DNA of 64,000 bases from Dokdonella sp. (GTDB lineage Bacteria; Pseudomonadota; Gammaproteobacteria; Xanthomonadales; Rhodanobacteraceae): NCBI RefSeq assembly GCF_019634775.1, contig NZ_JAHCAS010000001.1:992001-1056000 (forward strand), written 5' to 3'. Under the pieces are notes generated by a model, which was given only the letters and a program-made list of their open reading frames with translations, made no database searches and was not told where the DNA came from. This document shows positions 43,308-51,874 of the stretch, piece after piece. Position 1 is the stretch's first letter, and every line of letters starts with the position of its first letter. The translations under genes and the position numbers were made by a program.

Positions 43308-45023
43308 ATGAGCCGTTCCTCGCCGATGCATGGTCCGCCGGCATCGCCGACGCCGGGCTGGCGGCTGTACGTGCCGAAGCTCGTCACCGTGCTGCGCCAG
43401 GGTTACCACGCGCGCGATCTGCGTCGCGACCTCCTCGCCGGCCTGACCGTCGCCATCGTCGCCCTGCCGCTGTCGATGGCACTGGCGATTGCCTCGGGCG
43501 CGTCGCCGGCGGTCGGCCTGCACACAGCGATCGTCGCCGGATTCCTGATTTCCGCGCTTGGTGGCTCGCGCGTGCAGATCGGCGGCCCGACCGCGGCCTT
43601 CATCCCGGTCGTGTTCAATGTCATCGACCGTTTCGGCTATGACGGCCTCGTCATCGCCACCCTGATGGCAGCGGCGATGCTCGTGCTGGCCGGTCTGCTG
43701 CGTCTCGGCACGTTGATGAAGTACATGCCGCAGCCGGTCATCACTGGTTTCACCGCCGGCATCGCGGTGAGCATCTTCACCAGCCAGATCAAGGACGCGC
43801 TCGGTCTCGACATCGACAAGCTGCCGGCCGAGTTCTTCGCACGCTGGGAGGCCTATTTCGCGCACATCGGCAGTCTCGCGCCGGCGGCGGCCGGTGTCGC
43901 TTTCGCCACGCTCGCCCTGCTGGTGGCACTGCGGCGCTGGCGGCCGAACTGGCCGGCCTTCCTCATCGCCGTGATCGTCGCCTCGCTGGCCGTGCTCGCC
44001 TTCAACATACCGGTCGACACGATTGCGACGCGCTTCGGCGGCATCCCGACGACCCTGCCGACGTTCCATCTGCCGCAATTCGAAGTCGCGCGCCTTGCCG
44101 AGCTGCTGCCGGCCTCGTTCACGATTGCCTTCCTCGCGGGTGTCGAATCGCTGCTGTCGGCTGTGGTCGCCGACGGCATGATCGGCGGGCGCCACCGCTC
44201 CAACGGTGAACTGGTTGCGCAAGGCGTCGCCAATGCCGCCTCAGCCATGGTCGGGGGTCTGCCGGCGACCGGTGCGATCGTGCGCACCGCGACCAATGTG
44301 CGTGCCGGCGGGCGCACGCCGGTGGCGGGCATGGCGCACGCCATGTTCATCCTGCTGTTCGTGTTGTTCCTCGCGCCCCTGGCGAACTACGTGCCGCTGC
44401 CGGCAATGGCCGCGCTGCTGCTGATGGTCGCCTGGAACATGAGCGAGATCGAGCGCATCCGTCACCTGCTGCACGCACCACGCGGTGATCTCGCGGTATT
44501 CGTCGTCACCTTCCTGCTGACCGTGATGTTCGATCTCACCGTCGCCGTGGAAGTCGGCGTGGTACTCGCGGCCTTCCTGTTCATGCACCGCATGAGCGAA
44601 GTCGTCGCGCTCGAATCCGATCATGCACTGATCGAGGAGGACGCCGAGGAAAGCGCCGCCGACCTCGCCAGCGACCAGCGTGTCGACCTGCCGGCTGGGG
44701 TCGAGGCCTATCGGGTGTCCGGGCCGCTGTTCTTCGCCGTTGCCAACCGCCTCGACGACGTGCTGCGCGCGGTCGGCGCGCCGCCGCGCGTGTTCATCCT
44801 GCGCATGCGCCTGGTGCCGATGATCGACGCCTCCGGCATCGATGCGATCAGGAACCTCGTCGAGCGCTGCCGTCGTCACGACACGCGCCTGATCGTCAGC
44901 GGCCTGCAACGGCAGCCACGCGAGGCGTTGGCGCGCATGGGTGTGCGCGACGATGGCGACAGCCTGCGCTTCGCGCGAGATTTCCCTGCCGCGCTCGACC
45001 TCGCCCGCAGGATGCTCGGCTAG
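43308..45023 (+). CDS. SulP family anion transporter with STAS domain
   Basis: A 571-residue inner-membrane transporter. About 12 helices are visible, with the SulP signatures DLLAGLTVAIVALPLSMALA, GPTAAFIPV, and ATGAIVRTATNVRAGGRTPV. The C-terminal cytoplasmic STAS domain (about 450-560) includes VFILRMRLVPMIDASGIDAI. Transport of sulfate, bicarbonate or dicarboxylates is possible; DauA of E. coli is the closest type I know. The TAG stop (45021-45023) is followed at once by the nested-palindrome repeat, whose first base pair overlaps the stop. Confidence 0.92.
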   Translation: MSRSSPMHGPPASPTPGWRLYVPKLVTVLRQGYHARDLRRDLLAGLTVAIVALPLSMALAIASGASPAVGLHTAIVAGFLISALGGSRVQIGGPTAAFIPVVFNVIDRFGYDGLVIATLMAAAMLVLAGLLRLGTLMKYMPQPVITGFTAGIAVSIFTSQIKDALGLDIDKLPAEFFARWEAYFAHIGSLAPAAAGVAFATLALLVALRRWRPNWPAFLIAVIVASLAVLAFNIPVDTIATRFGGIPTTLPTFHLPQFEVARLAELLPASFTIAFLAGVESLLSAVVADGMIGGRHRSNGELVAQGVANAASAMVGGLPATGAIVRTATNVRAGGRTPVAGMAHAMFILLFVLFLAPLANYVPLPAMAALLLMVAWNMSEIERIRHLLHAPRGDLAVFVVTFLLTVMFDLTVAVEVGVVLAAFLFMHRMSEVVALESDHALIEEDAEESAADLASDQRVDLPAGVEAYRVSGPLFFAVANRLDDVLRAVGAPPRVFILRMRLVPMIDASGIDAIRNLVERCRRHDTRLIVSGLQRQPREALARMGVRDDGDSLRFARDFPAALDLARRMLG

Positions 45024-45178
45024 GGAAGGTCTTATCCCGCAACGGCGTCGCCGTCCCGTGCCGGCGCAGATCATGGCGCGACGGCGAAGGCAGACTGGCT
45101 GCCTGGGCAAGCCGCGCACCACGCCGCGAACCTTGCGGACTTCATGACGCCATTGCCGAACAGGTCAGGGCATCCCAG
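45022..45178. repeat. nested-palindrome repeat copy between sulP and the M23 gene
   Basis: The left end AGGGAAGGTCTTATCCCGCA corresponds to the family end AGGGATGCTCTGATCAATCC with a small deletion, then CGGCGTCGCCGTCCCGTG. The right end TCATGACGCCATTGCCGAAC and AGGTCAGGGCATCCC matches the opposite end. Between them lies GGCTGCCTGGGCAAGCCGCG, which is inverted relative to GCGTGCGCGGCTCGCCCAGG in the 54065-54352 copy. It occupies precisely the space between two convergent stop codons. Confidence 0.65.
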
Positions 45179-45182
45179 GGGC

Positions 45183-46373
45183 TCAGCCGCCGAACGAGCT
45201 TGCGAAGATGATGTCGTCGCCGACCATGTACTCATGGTAGTAGGTGCGCCCGTTGAAGGTGGCCTCGACGATCCACACGCCGGGCATGGTGCTCGCCGGC
45301 AGCGGCGTCCATGACCAGTACCAGTAAGCGGCCGCGTAGTCGCCATTGTTGGTGTGCTGCCAGGTCGAGGTCACGGTGTTGCCGCGGCGCAGGCGGAAGG
45401 TCGTCTGTGCGCCATTGAGCTGGTCGCGGTAATAGGCGGCGACGTGGAAGTTGTCGATGCCCGGCCGGAAGCGGTTGCTGAGATTCGGCGTTTCCTGGCC
45501 GGGATTCGGGCAACTGACGGCGAAACTCGGCGGCGCCGAGTGGGTGGCCAGCTTGTTGATGCCGCTGTCCCAGTACGGGCGCTGGTTCGCCCACAGGCTG
45601 GCACCGGCGCGGCAGGTGCCGCTGTGCGGTTCGAAGATCGTCGCGCCGGCACCGTTCGAGCTGCGCAGCTCGAAATGCAGATGCGGGCCGGTGGAGAAAC
45701 CGGAACTGGCGACCAGGCCGAGGTATTCGCCGGCGGCCACGCTGGCGCCGATCGGCTTCGCGGTCAGGCTGCCCAACTTCATGTGGCCGTACCACGCCAC
45801 GGTGCCGTCGCCGTGCTGCACGTAGACGGCGTTCCAGCTGTCGGAATAGTTGTTCGTGCAGCTGCGGTCGTTCCAGCCGTCGATCTTCTGGATGATCGTG
45901 CCGGGCGCGGCGGCGACCACCTCGATGACTTCCGCGTCCATCATCCGCCAGGCGAACGGCCAGAGGAAATAGTCGATGCCGGGATGGTTGTAGCCGCTTG
46001 AAAGGTCGTACGAGCGCGTGCCGCACTGGTAGTCGAGCAACTGGTTCGGAAACGCCGGGTCGAGGTCGACGAAGTTCGAGATGCCGTGATAGTCGGGGTC
46101 GGCGTAGCCGGCACGAGCGCGCAGCGGCCATTGCAGGTTGCTGACCAGCACGCTCGTGTCCGGGGCGGCGAGCAGGCCTTCGCGGGTCAGCCGCGCGACG
46201 TTCTCGGCGATGCCGAGTTCGATGTTGGCGCGCATGAAGGCCGGCATTTCATGGTCGTGGGCGAGTGATTCGCGCGTGAAGCCTTCGCCACCAGCGGGTG
46301 TGGATGGCGGCCGATCAGCGGCCAGCGCCGGCAGGGCGGTGAACAGGGCGATCGAGCAGAGGCGGATGGACAT
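45183..46373 (-). CDS. exported M23 family peptidase with IF-x-x-GF-like tail
   Basis: A 396-residue exported endopeptidase. The signal peptide (MSIRLCSIALFTALPALA) is followed by a domain with NHPGIDYFLWPF (first zinc ligands H and D), DGTVAWYGHMKL and GPHLHFELRSSN, the HxH motif of LytM/M23 enzymes, which cleave cell-wall glycyl or D-amino-acid bonds. After about residue 270 a beta-rich C-terminal region follows, and the chain ends in MVGDDIIFASSFGG. This tail resembles those of the proteins at 57715 and 61986. ATG 46373 starts at MSIRLC; a six-codon longer start is possible. Confidence 0.85.
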   Translation of the reverse strand: MSIRLCSIALFTALPALAADRPPSTPAGGEGFTRESLAHDHEMPAFMRANIELGIAENVARLTREGLLAAPDTSVLVSNLQWPLRARAGYADPDYHGISNFVDLDPAFPNQLLDYQCGTRSYDLSSGYNHPGIDYFLWPFAWRMMDAEVIEVVAAAPGTIIQKIDGWNDRSCTNNYSDSWNAVYVQHGDGTVAWYGHMKLGSLTAKPIGASVAAGEYLGLVASSGFSTGPHLHFELRSSNGAGATIFEPHSGTCRAGASLWANQRPYWDSGINKLATHSAPPSFAVSCPNPGQETPNLSNRFRPGIDNFHVAAYYRDQLNGAQTTFRLRRGNTVTSTWQHTNNGDYAAAYWYWSWTPLPASTMPGVWIVEATFNGRTYYHEYMVGDDIIFASSFGG

Positions 46374-46533
46374 AGCGGCTTTCCCCAGCATGGACGGTCA
46401 CGTCTGCGCAGAATGATGGCTGACGGGTTCAGCCGCCCGCCAGCCGGGATTTGCAGGCATCGGTCCGCTCGCCGACAATCGCGTTCCTTTTCGTGCCGGT
46501 GCGACCGCGCCGCCAGCCGAGGTTACTCTTCCC

Positions 46534-46983
46534 GTGTCCGAATTCCTCAGCCGCCTGCCCGAGTTCATCGGCAACCATCCGATCCTTTCGTTCGCCTTCA
46601 TCGGCGTGCTGGTCGCCCTCGTCGCCAGCGAGTTCGTGCGCCTGACGCGCGGCTACCGCCTGTTGACCCCGGCCGGCCTGACCCAGCTCATCAACCGCGA
46701 GAACGCGCTGCTGTTCGACGTGTCGAGCATCCAGGACTACGAGAAGGGCCACATTCCCGGCTCGCGTCACGTTGCCATGAGCCAGTTCGACCCGGAGAGC
46801 AAGGAACTTGCCAAGGTCCGCGAGTTGCCGGTGGCCATCGTCTGCCGCAGCGGCCAGACCGCAGGCATGGCGGCCAAGCGCCTGGTCAAGGCCGGCTTCA
46901 GCCAGGTGTATTCGCTCGACGGTGGCGTGCGTGCCTGGACCGAGGCGCAGATGCCGCTGGCCAAGGGCCGCGCCACCGGCTGA
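46534..46983 (+). CDS. rhodanese-like protein with N-terminal membrane anchor
   Basis: A 149-residue protein beginning at GTG 46534. One transmembrane segment (PILSFAFIGVLVALVASEFV) anchors a rhodanese domain: LLFDVSSIQDYEKGHIPGSR, then active-site CRSGQTAG (Cys near residue 108) and YSLDGGVRAWTEAQMPL. The order rhodanese-secB-gpsA is known from other gammaproteobacteria (e.g. yibN-grxC-secB-gpsA), although grxC is absent here. Its role is sulfur transfer or redox near the membrane; substrate unknown. Confidence 0.9.
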   Translation: MSEFLSRLPEFIGNHPILSFAFIGVLVALVASEFVRLTRGYRLLTPAGLTQLINRENALLFDVSSIQDYEKGHIPGSRHVAMSQFDPESKELAKVRELPVAIVCRSGQTAGMAAKRLVKAGFSQVYSLDGGVRAWTEAQMPLAKGRATG

Positions 46984-47116
46984 GCCGGGATCGAACCCGC
47001 CCTTGCGTTGGCCGGCATCGACCCCGATGTCCCGATTCCCGCCTGCGTGCACAGGCTTTCCTGGCGTGGGATAATCCGCGTCCTTTTTCCCCCGATTTTT
47101 CCGGAGCATCCGCACC

Positions 47117-47617
47117 ATGGCAGAGAACACCCCAGCGAACGGCGCCGCCACCGGCCCGGTCGAGAACGCCGCCCAGCTCAACCTGCAGAAGATCTATACC
47201 AAGGATCTCTCGTTCGAGGTGCCGAACGCGCCGCAGGTGTTCCAGTCGCAGGGTCAGCCAAACGTCGAGCTCAACCTGAGCCAGCGCGTCAACACGCTGG
47301 CCCCTTCGGTGTTCGAGGTGGTGCTCAGCGTGACCGTCACCTGCAAGCTCGAGGAGGGCACGGCCTACCTCGCCGAGGTGCACCAGGCCGGCATCTTCGG
47401 CGTCTCCGGTTTCGAACCGGCCGCACAGGAAGCCGTGCTCGCCACGTACTGCCCGAACGTGCTGTTCCCGTATGCGCGCCAGGTCGTCTCCGATCTCGTC
47501 CAGGCCGGCGGTTTCCCGCCGCTGCTGCTGCAGCCGATCAATTTCGACGCCATCTACGCCGAGCAGATGCGCCGGCGTGCCGAAGCGCCGGCAGCCGGTC
47601 AGGCACTCAATTCCTGA
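47117..47617 (+). CDS. secB: protein-export chaperone SecB
   Basis: A 166-residue cytoplasmic homotetrameric chaperone that keeps precursors unfolded for SecA. Conserved segments are [20 protein letters not shown], then [16 protein letters not shown] and [20 protein letters not shown], ending in [19 protein letters not shown]. Length is slightly above the E. coli protein (155), with an Ala/Pro-rich N-terminal extension. It is followed by gpsA after 4 nt and is likely co-transcribed. Confidence 0.97.
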   Translation: MAENTPANGAATGPVENAAQLNLQKIYTKDLSFEVPNAPQVFQSQGQPNVELNLSQRVNTLAPSVFEVVLSVTVTCKLEEGTAYLAEVHQAGIFGVSGFEPAAQEAVLATYCPNVLFPYARQVVSDLVQAGGFPPLLLQPINFDAIYAEQMRRRAEAPAAGQALNS

Positions 47618-47621
47618 GTCG

Positions 47622-48647
47622 ATGAAGACCTCGACGCCGGTCGCGGTTCTCGGCGCCGGTTCCTGGGGCACGGCGCTGGCCGTGCTCCTCGCCCGCAACG
47701 GCGTGCCGACCACGTTATGGGGGCGTTCCGCGCAGGCCGTGGTCGACATGGCCACGGTGCGGGCGAACTCGCGCTACCTGCCGGAGATGCCGTTCCCGGA
47801 GGGCCTGCAGGTCACCGCCGCGATCGAAGCCTGCGTACGCGATGCCGCGATCGTGCTGGTGTCGGTGCCGAGCCATGCTTTTCGCGACCTCGTCGACGAG
47901 ATCGCGCCATGGGTCGCACCGGAGGCAGGCATTGCCTGGGCGACCAAGGGTTTCGATCCGGGCTCCGGGCGTTTCCTGCATGAACTGGTTGCCGAACGCC
48001 TGCCGCAGCATCCGGCGGCCGTGGTCACCGGCCCCTCGTTCGCGCGTGAAGTCGCCCAGGGTCTGCCGACCGCGTTGACAGTGCACTCGGCCAACGCGGA
48101 GTTCGCGCAACGTGTCGCCAGCCTGTTGCACGCGCCGAATTTCCGTGCCTATACCGGCACCGACGTGCTCGGCGCCGAGCTCGGCGGCGCCATGAAGAAC
48201 GTGCTCGCCGTCGCCACTGGCGTTGCCGACGGCATGCAACTCGGTCTCAACGCGCGCGCCGGACTGATCACGCGCGGCATGAACGAGATCCTGCGCCTCG
48301 GCACCGCGCTTGGCGCGCGTGCGGAAACCCTGATGGGCCTGGCTGGTCTCGGCGACCTGGTCCTGACCTGCACAGGTGACCTCTCGCGTAACCGTCGCCT
48401 CGGCCTTGCGCTTGGCCGCGGCGTGCCATTGCCGCAGGCCGTCGCCGAAATCGGTCAGGTCGTCGAGAGCATCGTCACCGTCGACGAAGTCGTACGTCTC
48501 GCCCGCCGCGTCGGTATCGAACTGCCGATCGCCGAGCAGGTGCAGCGCGTGCTGCACGAGGAAATCACCCCGGTCGAAGGTTTGCAGATCCTGATGGCCC
48601 GGGAGCAGAAACCCGAGTACCCCGAGGAGATCTGCACGCTGCGGTGA
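47622..48647 (+). CDS. gpsA: NAD(P)H-dependent glycerol-3-phosphate dehydrogenase
   Basis: A 341-residue cytoplasmic enzyme that reduces dihydroxyacetone phosphate to sn-glycerol 3-phosphate for phospholipid synthesis. NAD(P)-binding [20 protein letters not shown], substrate motif [18 protein letters not shown], catalytic Lys in [18 protein letters not shown], and the C-terminal [20 protein letters not shown] are all intact. Start ATG 47622 lies 4 nt after the secB stop, the standard gammaproteobacterial order. Confidence 0.97.
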   Translation: MKTSTPVAVLGAGSWGTALAVLLARNGVPTTLWGRSAQAVVDMATVRANSRYLPEMPFPEGLQVTAAIEACVRDAAIVLVSVPSHAFRDLVDEIAPWVAPEAGIAWATKGFDPGSGRFLHELVAERLPQHPAAVVTGPSFAREVAQGLPTALTVHSANAEFAQRVASLLHAPNFRAYTGTDVLGAELGGAMKNVLAVATGVADGMQLGLNARAGLITRGMNEILRLGTALGARAETLMGLAGLGDLVLTCTGDLSRNRRLGLALGRGVPLPQAVAEIGQVVESIVTVDEVVRLARRVGIELPIAEQVQRVLHEEITPVEGLQILMAREQKPEYPEEICTLR

Positions 48648-48683
48648 ACGCGCGCAAGCGCGGGCGCGCGTCGAGCAGCGACC

Positions 48684-49166
48684 TCACCCTGCGTGTGTGT
48701 TCCAGACTCCTCCCGCGAATCCCGCCTGACGCCACGCCTCGAACGCGACCACCGCGACCGCGTTGGACAGGTTGAGGCTGCGGTTGCCGGGTCGCATCGG
48801 CAGGCGCAGGCGATGGGCCGGCTCGATCATGGCGAGCACCTCATCCGGCAATCCCGCGGTTTCAGAACCGAACATCAGTGCATCACCGTCGGCATAGCGC
48901 ACGCTGTCATAGCGCACCCCGCCGCGCGTGGACAACGCGAACAGCCGACGCGGTGCAACCACGGCGACGAAGGCGGCCAGATCCGCATGCACATGCAGTG
49001 CCGTGAACTCGTGATAGTCGAGCCCGGCGCGGCGCAGGCGTGCATCGTCCAGCTCGAAACCGAGTGGTGCGATCAGGTGCAGGCGCGCGCCGGTGTTGGC
49101 GCACAACCGGATCACGTTGCCGGTGTTGGGCGGAATCTCGGGGCGGTGGAGGACGATGTCGAGCAT
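48684..49166 (-). CDS. trmL: tRNA (cytidine(34)-2'-O)-methyltransferase TrmL
   Basis: A 160-residue SPOUT-fold methyltransferase. The N-terminal LDIVLHRPEIPPNTGNVIRL, motif 2 MFGSETAGLPDEVLAMIE, and motif 3 MRPGNRSLNLSNAVAVVAFE are diagnostic. It 2'-O-methylates the wobble nucleotide of tRNA-Leu isoacceptors as a homodimer. I start at ATG 49166; the upstream frame extends into unrelated sequence. It is convergent with gpsA. Confidence 0.95.
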   Translation of the reverse strand: MLDIVLHRPEIPPNTGNVIRLCANTGARLHLIAPLGFELDDARLRRAGLDYHEFTALHVHADLAAFVAVVAPRRLFALSTRGGVRYDSVRYADGDALMFGSETAGLPDEVLAMIEPAHRLRLPMRPGNRSLNLSNAVAVVAFEAWRQAGFAGGVWNTHAG

Positions 49167-49487
49167 CGCGCAAGCATGCCGCAGAACGACGCATGACGGT
49201 ACGTGCTCGGGCAGGAGCTGGATCCGCACCGTGCCGGGAATGCAGGCTGCGGCCGACCGGTTTCGCACCACCGCCACGCGATCCGATGAGACCGTTCTTC
49301 CCGGGCATTCACGGCCGGTCGGACGAAGCGCGGAACATCCATGTGGGCAACCGGTGGGATGGAAACCCTGGTTGCCGGCGTGGTGGAACCCGGCGCGGAT
49401 GAGGGACGGAATGCCAGCGGCGCATTTCCCGGCCAGGTGCCGCGTCGACGAGCGACTCCGCAGGGCAGTTCGTGCGCCTGCGCCGGC
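49167..49487. other. intergenic region between trmL and the SLOG-SLATT gene
   Basis: These 321 bp carry the trmL promoter region and the 3' end of the SLATT operon transcript. A short inverted repeat GGCAACC...GGTTGCC (49346-49352 and 49370-49376) is the only structure I see. I see no gene. Confidence 0.4.
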
Positions 49488-51221
49488 TCAGATATGTGCG
49501 CGTTCGAGCGGACGTTCGCGGTGCATAAGAGTCCATTCGGCATGTTCGGCCAGGGCGGCTTCGCCGAGTTCGCGCAGGATCGCGCGCTTGGCATCGTCGT
49601 CCGCTGCACGGTCGATGGCCTGGCGCGCCTGCGCGAAGATGCGCTGCATGTAACGGTACTGCTTGATGAGTTCCTTGTCGGCCTTGCGGTACGCATAGGC
49701 CTCGCGCACGGCGGCGATCACCGAGAGCGAGCCCATCAGTGCGACCAGGGCGGTCTTTGCATCGTCCGGCAGGACGCGAATCGTGATTGCGAGGAAGATG
49801 CAGATGGCGATGCCGGTCCACAGGCTCAATGCGCCGAGGCGTTCGGTGAGCCGATGTGTCGCCGCGCGCTCGCGACTGCGGCGTTGATAGAAGCCCAGCT
49901 GACCGTCGCCACCCGGAGTCCCGACCCATGCATCGACGACAGCGTCGAGATCGACCGGTGTTGCCGGCATCGCCGCTGCTTCGAGGGCGGCGGAGCGCAT
50001 GACGTTGCGGATCCAGTCGAGTTCGACGTCCTGTTTCTGCAGAAAATCATCGTGTGCGAACTCGGCGTCATCGTGGGTGGCAAGACCGCCGCGCCGCCAG
50101 TACATCTGCACGCGCAAGCCTTCGGCGAGCGCACGGTAATCGAGGTACTTGCGATGCCAGGCATGCTTGTGGGCGAGTCGATCGATGCCGACGCCAGCGG
50201 CAAACAGTGCGAGGAAGACGAAAATCATCGAATCCTGGGACAGCTGTTCGTAGCCGATGAAGGCAATGCCCATCAGGGCGGCCATCGAGTAGAGCGTGCG
50301 CATTGCGACGATCACGCGGCGCCGGTAGAGCAGAGCGAGGTGGTCGGCGGCGGCGAAGCGGCGCTCGATCGGCGAGGATGCCGGTGTCGCGGTGCCGGTG
50401 TGCGTGGCACGGTTGCCACCACTGCAGTGGCGGGAGAGGTCGGCCTGCCAGGCGGTGAGGCGATCGAGCATGCGCTGGAGTTCGGCGGGCATCGGCCCAT
50501 CGCCATCCTCCGCCTGACCTCCGCCGCTGCGCCAGAACACCTGCAGCGGTCCAAGGCCTGGAGCGGGCGCGCCCTCGCGACCATTGCGCGAGCAGACGAT
50601 ATGGAAGGCGAAACGTTCGCGGCTCCCACCGAAGCGATTGAGCACGGCCATGTTGCGCCGGCGTTCGATCAGGGCCGGCTCGATGCCATCCAGATGGTAG
50701 GTGACGACATCGGCGGTCCCGCCGCTGCCGCGCGCGGGGCGCCCATCCCACAATGCGAGCAGCAGATGGCTGTGGCTCGCAATGTAGATGCCGGCCTGGG
50801 TGTAGTGCCAGGCACGCACGTGCTTGGCACCGGCATCGCTGCCGAGTATGGCCGCGCCGTCGACCTCGGGCATCTCGACCACCGTCGCGCGCGCGAGCAG
50901 TGTCTCGAAGCGACGACGTGCTTCGTCGGCCGTGAAATCGTCGACATACGAGGAGAGCGTCATCGGCAGCACGGCGATCACGCGCAGACCGAGCGCGAGC
51001 GCCTCCTCGGCGACCAACTGGTCGCCACCCTCCGCCAGCGACGTGACCACGGTCACCGCCAATGTCGGGTTGGCGAGCGCCAGCGTGCCGAGAAAATTCG
51101 CCACCCGCGCACGCAGCGCAGGCACCTCATCGGGCGCGGGGTCGCGATGGCTGGTGACGCCGATGAGGAGGGGTTCGCAAGCCAAGGGCGCGGGTTCCGT
51201 GGACTGCTTCCGACGAGTCAC
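49488..51221 (-). CDS. SLOG-SLATT membrane protein (putative nucleotide-sensing effector)
   Basis: A 577-residue protein. Residues 17-200 form a SLOG-like Rossmann domain: LLIGVTSHRDPAPDEVPALR, then TSLAEGGDQLVAEEALALGL and VIAVLPMTL. The C-terminal part has two pairs of transmembrane helices, at about residues 300-345 (RTLYSMAALMGIAFIGYEQL and FVFLALFAAGVGIDRLA) and about 465-520 (LGALSLWTGIAICIFLAITI). This matches SLATT-type predicted pore-forming effectors. The combination is known from predicted nucleotide-second-messenger conflict systems, where SLOG senses or makes a nucleotide and SLATT disrupts the membrane. GTG 51221 overlaps the upstream stop by 4 nt. It is the last gene of the operon. 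Function is inferred only. Confidence 0.78.
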   Translation of the reverse strand: MTRRKQSTEPAPLACEPLLIGVTSHRDPAPDEVPALRARVANFLGTLALANPTLAVTVVTSLAEGGDQLVAEEALALGLRVIAVLPMTLSSYVDDFTADEARRRFETLLARATVVEMPEVDGAAILGSDAGAKHVRAWHYTQAGIYIASHSHLLLALWDGRPARGSGGTADVVTYHLDGIEPALIERRRNMAVLNRFGGSRERFAFHIVCSRNGREGAPAPGLGPLQVFWRSGGGQAEDGDGPMPAELQRMLDRLTAWQADLSRHCSGGNRATHTGTATPASSPIERRFAAADHLALLYRRRVIVAMRTLYSMAALMGIAFIGYEQLSQDSMIFVFLALFAAGVGIDRLAHKHAWHRKYLDYRALAEGLRVQMYWRRGGLATHDDAEFAHDDFLQKQDVELDWIRNVMRSAALEAAAMPATPVDLDAVVDAWVGTPGGDGQLGFYQRRSRERAATHRLTERLGALSLWTGIAICIFLAITIRVLPDDAKTALVALMGSLSVIAAVREAYAYRKADKELIKQYRYMQRIFAQARQAIDRAADDDAKRAILRELGEAALAEHAEWTLMHRERPLERAHI

Positions 51222-51841
51222 CAGGAGAATGCCCTGAGCAACACGATCGCACACACCGCCCCGGCAACGAAGCCGGCGAGGACGGGCCGAAGCAAGCCGG
51301 TCGGGTTGACCCTGGAGCTGCCGCCACCATTGCGAATGACGGGATCGTGCTCGACGTATGCCACATGCGCACCATTGCGGTCACGCAGACTGACGGTGAG
51401 GCCGTATTGGTAGTCGATGAGGGCGCCTTGATGCGTGGCTTCGTTCCTCATCGTCACCCTGAGCTCGCGGTTTTCCTCTTCGGAATCGGACAACCGAAAG
51501 TTGTAGAACTCACCATCCTCGTACGGCCATTCCTTCTTGCTATTGTCGGTTTTTGGATTCTGGAGTCGCAGCATTCTGCGAATGTTGTCGGAACCATTGG
51601 GTTTGAAACTCACCGCGTACGCTCGCCCGCCATGGGAAAGTTGTTTCGTCGCCAGGGTGAACAGGATCCCTACCTCGCTCTTCAGCGACCTGGGCAGGAT
51701 GATGTCTCCATCTTCTTCAACCTTGATCCCGGATGCCTGATCAGTGGATGCAGCGAATCGAAATCTCACCGCATTTTCCAATGGTGCGTTCGAATCACGT
51801 ACCTCCAGTATTACTTTGACTCGCGCTGTGGGTACTGGCAT
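51218..51841 (-). CDS. tail-anchored beta-rich protein of the TIR/SLATT operon
   Basis: A 207-residue protein with no recognised domain. The N-terminal 175 residues are polar and beta-rich (VKVILEVRDSNAPLENAVRF, then YAVSFKPNGSDNIRRMLRL and ENRELRVTMRNEATHQ). A single C-terminal helix (LLRPVLAGFVAGAVCAIVLL ending in RAFSW) would tail-anchor it. The gene is visibly less G+C-rich than its neighbours, with stretches such as TTTTTGGATTCTGG, suggesting later acquisition. It lies between the TIR-TPR gene (33-nt gap) and the SLATT gene (4-nt overlap), with GAGGAG before the ATG. Possible role: adaptor between sensor and effector (guess). Confidence 0.75.
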   Translation of the reverse strand: MPVPTARVKVILEVRDSNAPLENAVRFRFAASTDQASGIKVEEDGDIILPRSLKSEVGILFTLATKQLSHGGRAYAVSFKPNGSDNIRRMLRLQNPKTDNSKKEWPYEDGEFYNFRLSDSEEENRELRVTMRNEATHQGALIDYQYGLTVSLRDRNGAHVAYVEHDPVIRNGGGSSRVNPTGLLRPVLAGFVAGAVCAIVLLRAFSW

Positions 51842-51874
51842 GTCCGCTCTCCTCGTTGCGGGTTGGCATGGACC

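Noticed and set aside
46978..47000. GGGTTCGATCCCGGC on the minus strand, resembling a tRNA T-arm
   Set aside because: No matching D-arm, anticodon arm or acceptor stem is present upstream on that strand, and it lies at the rhodanese stop codon.
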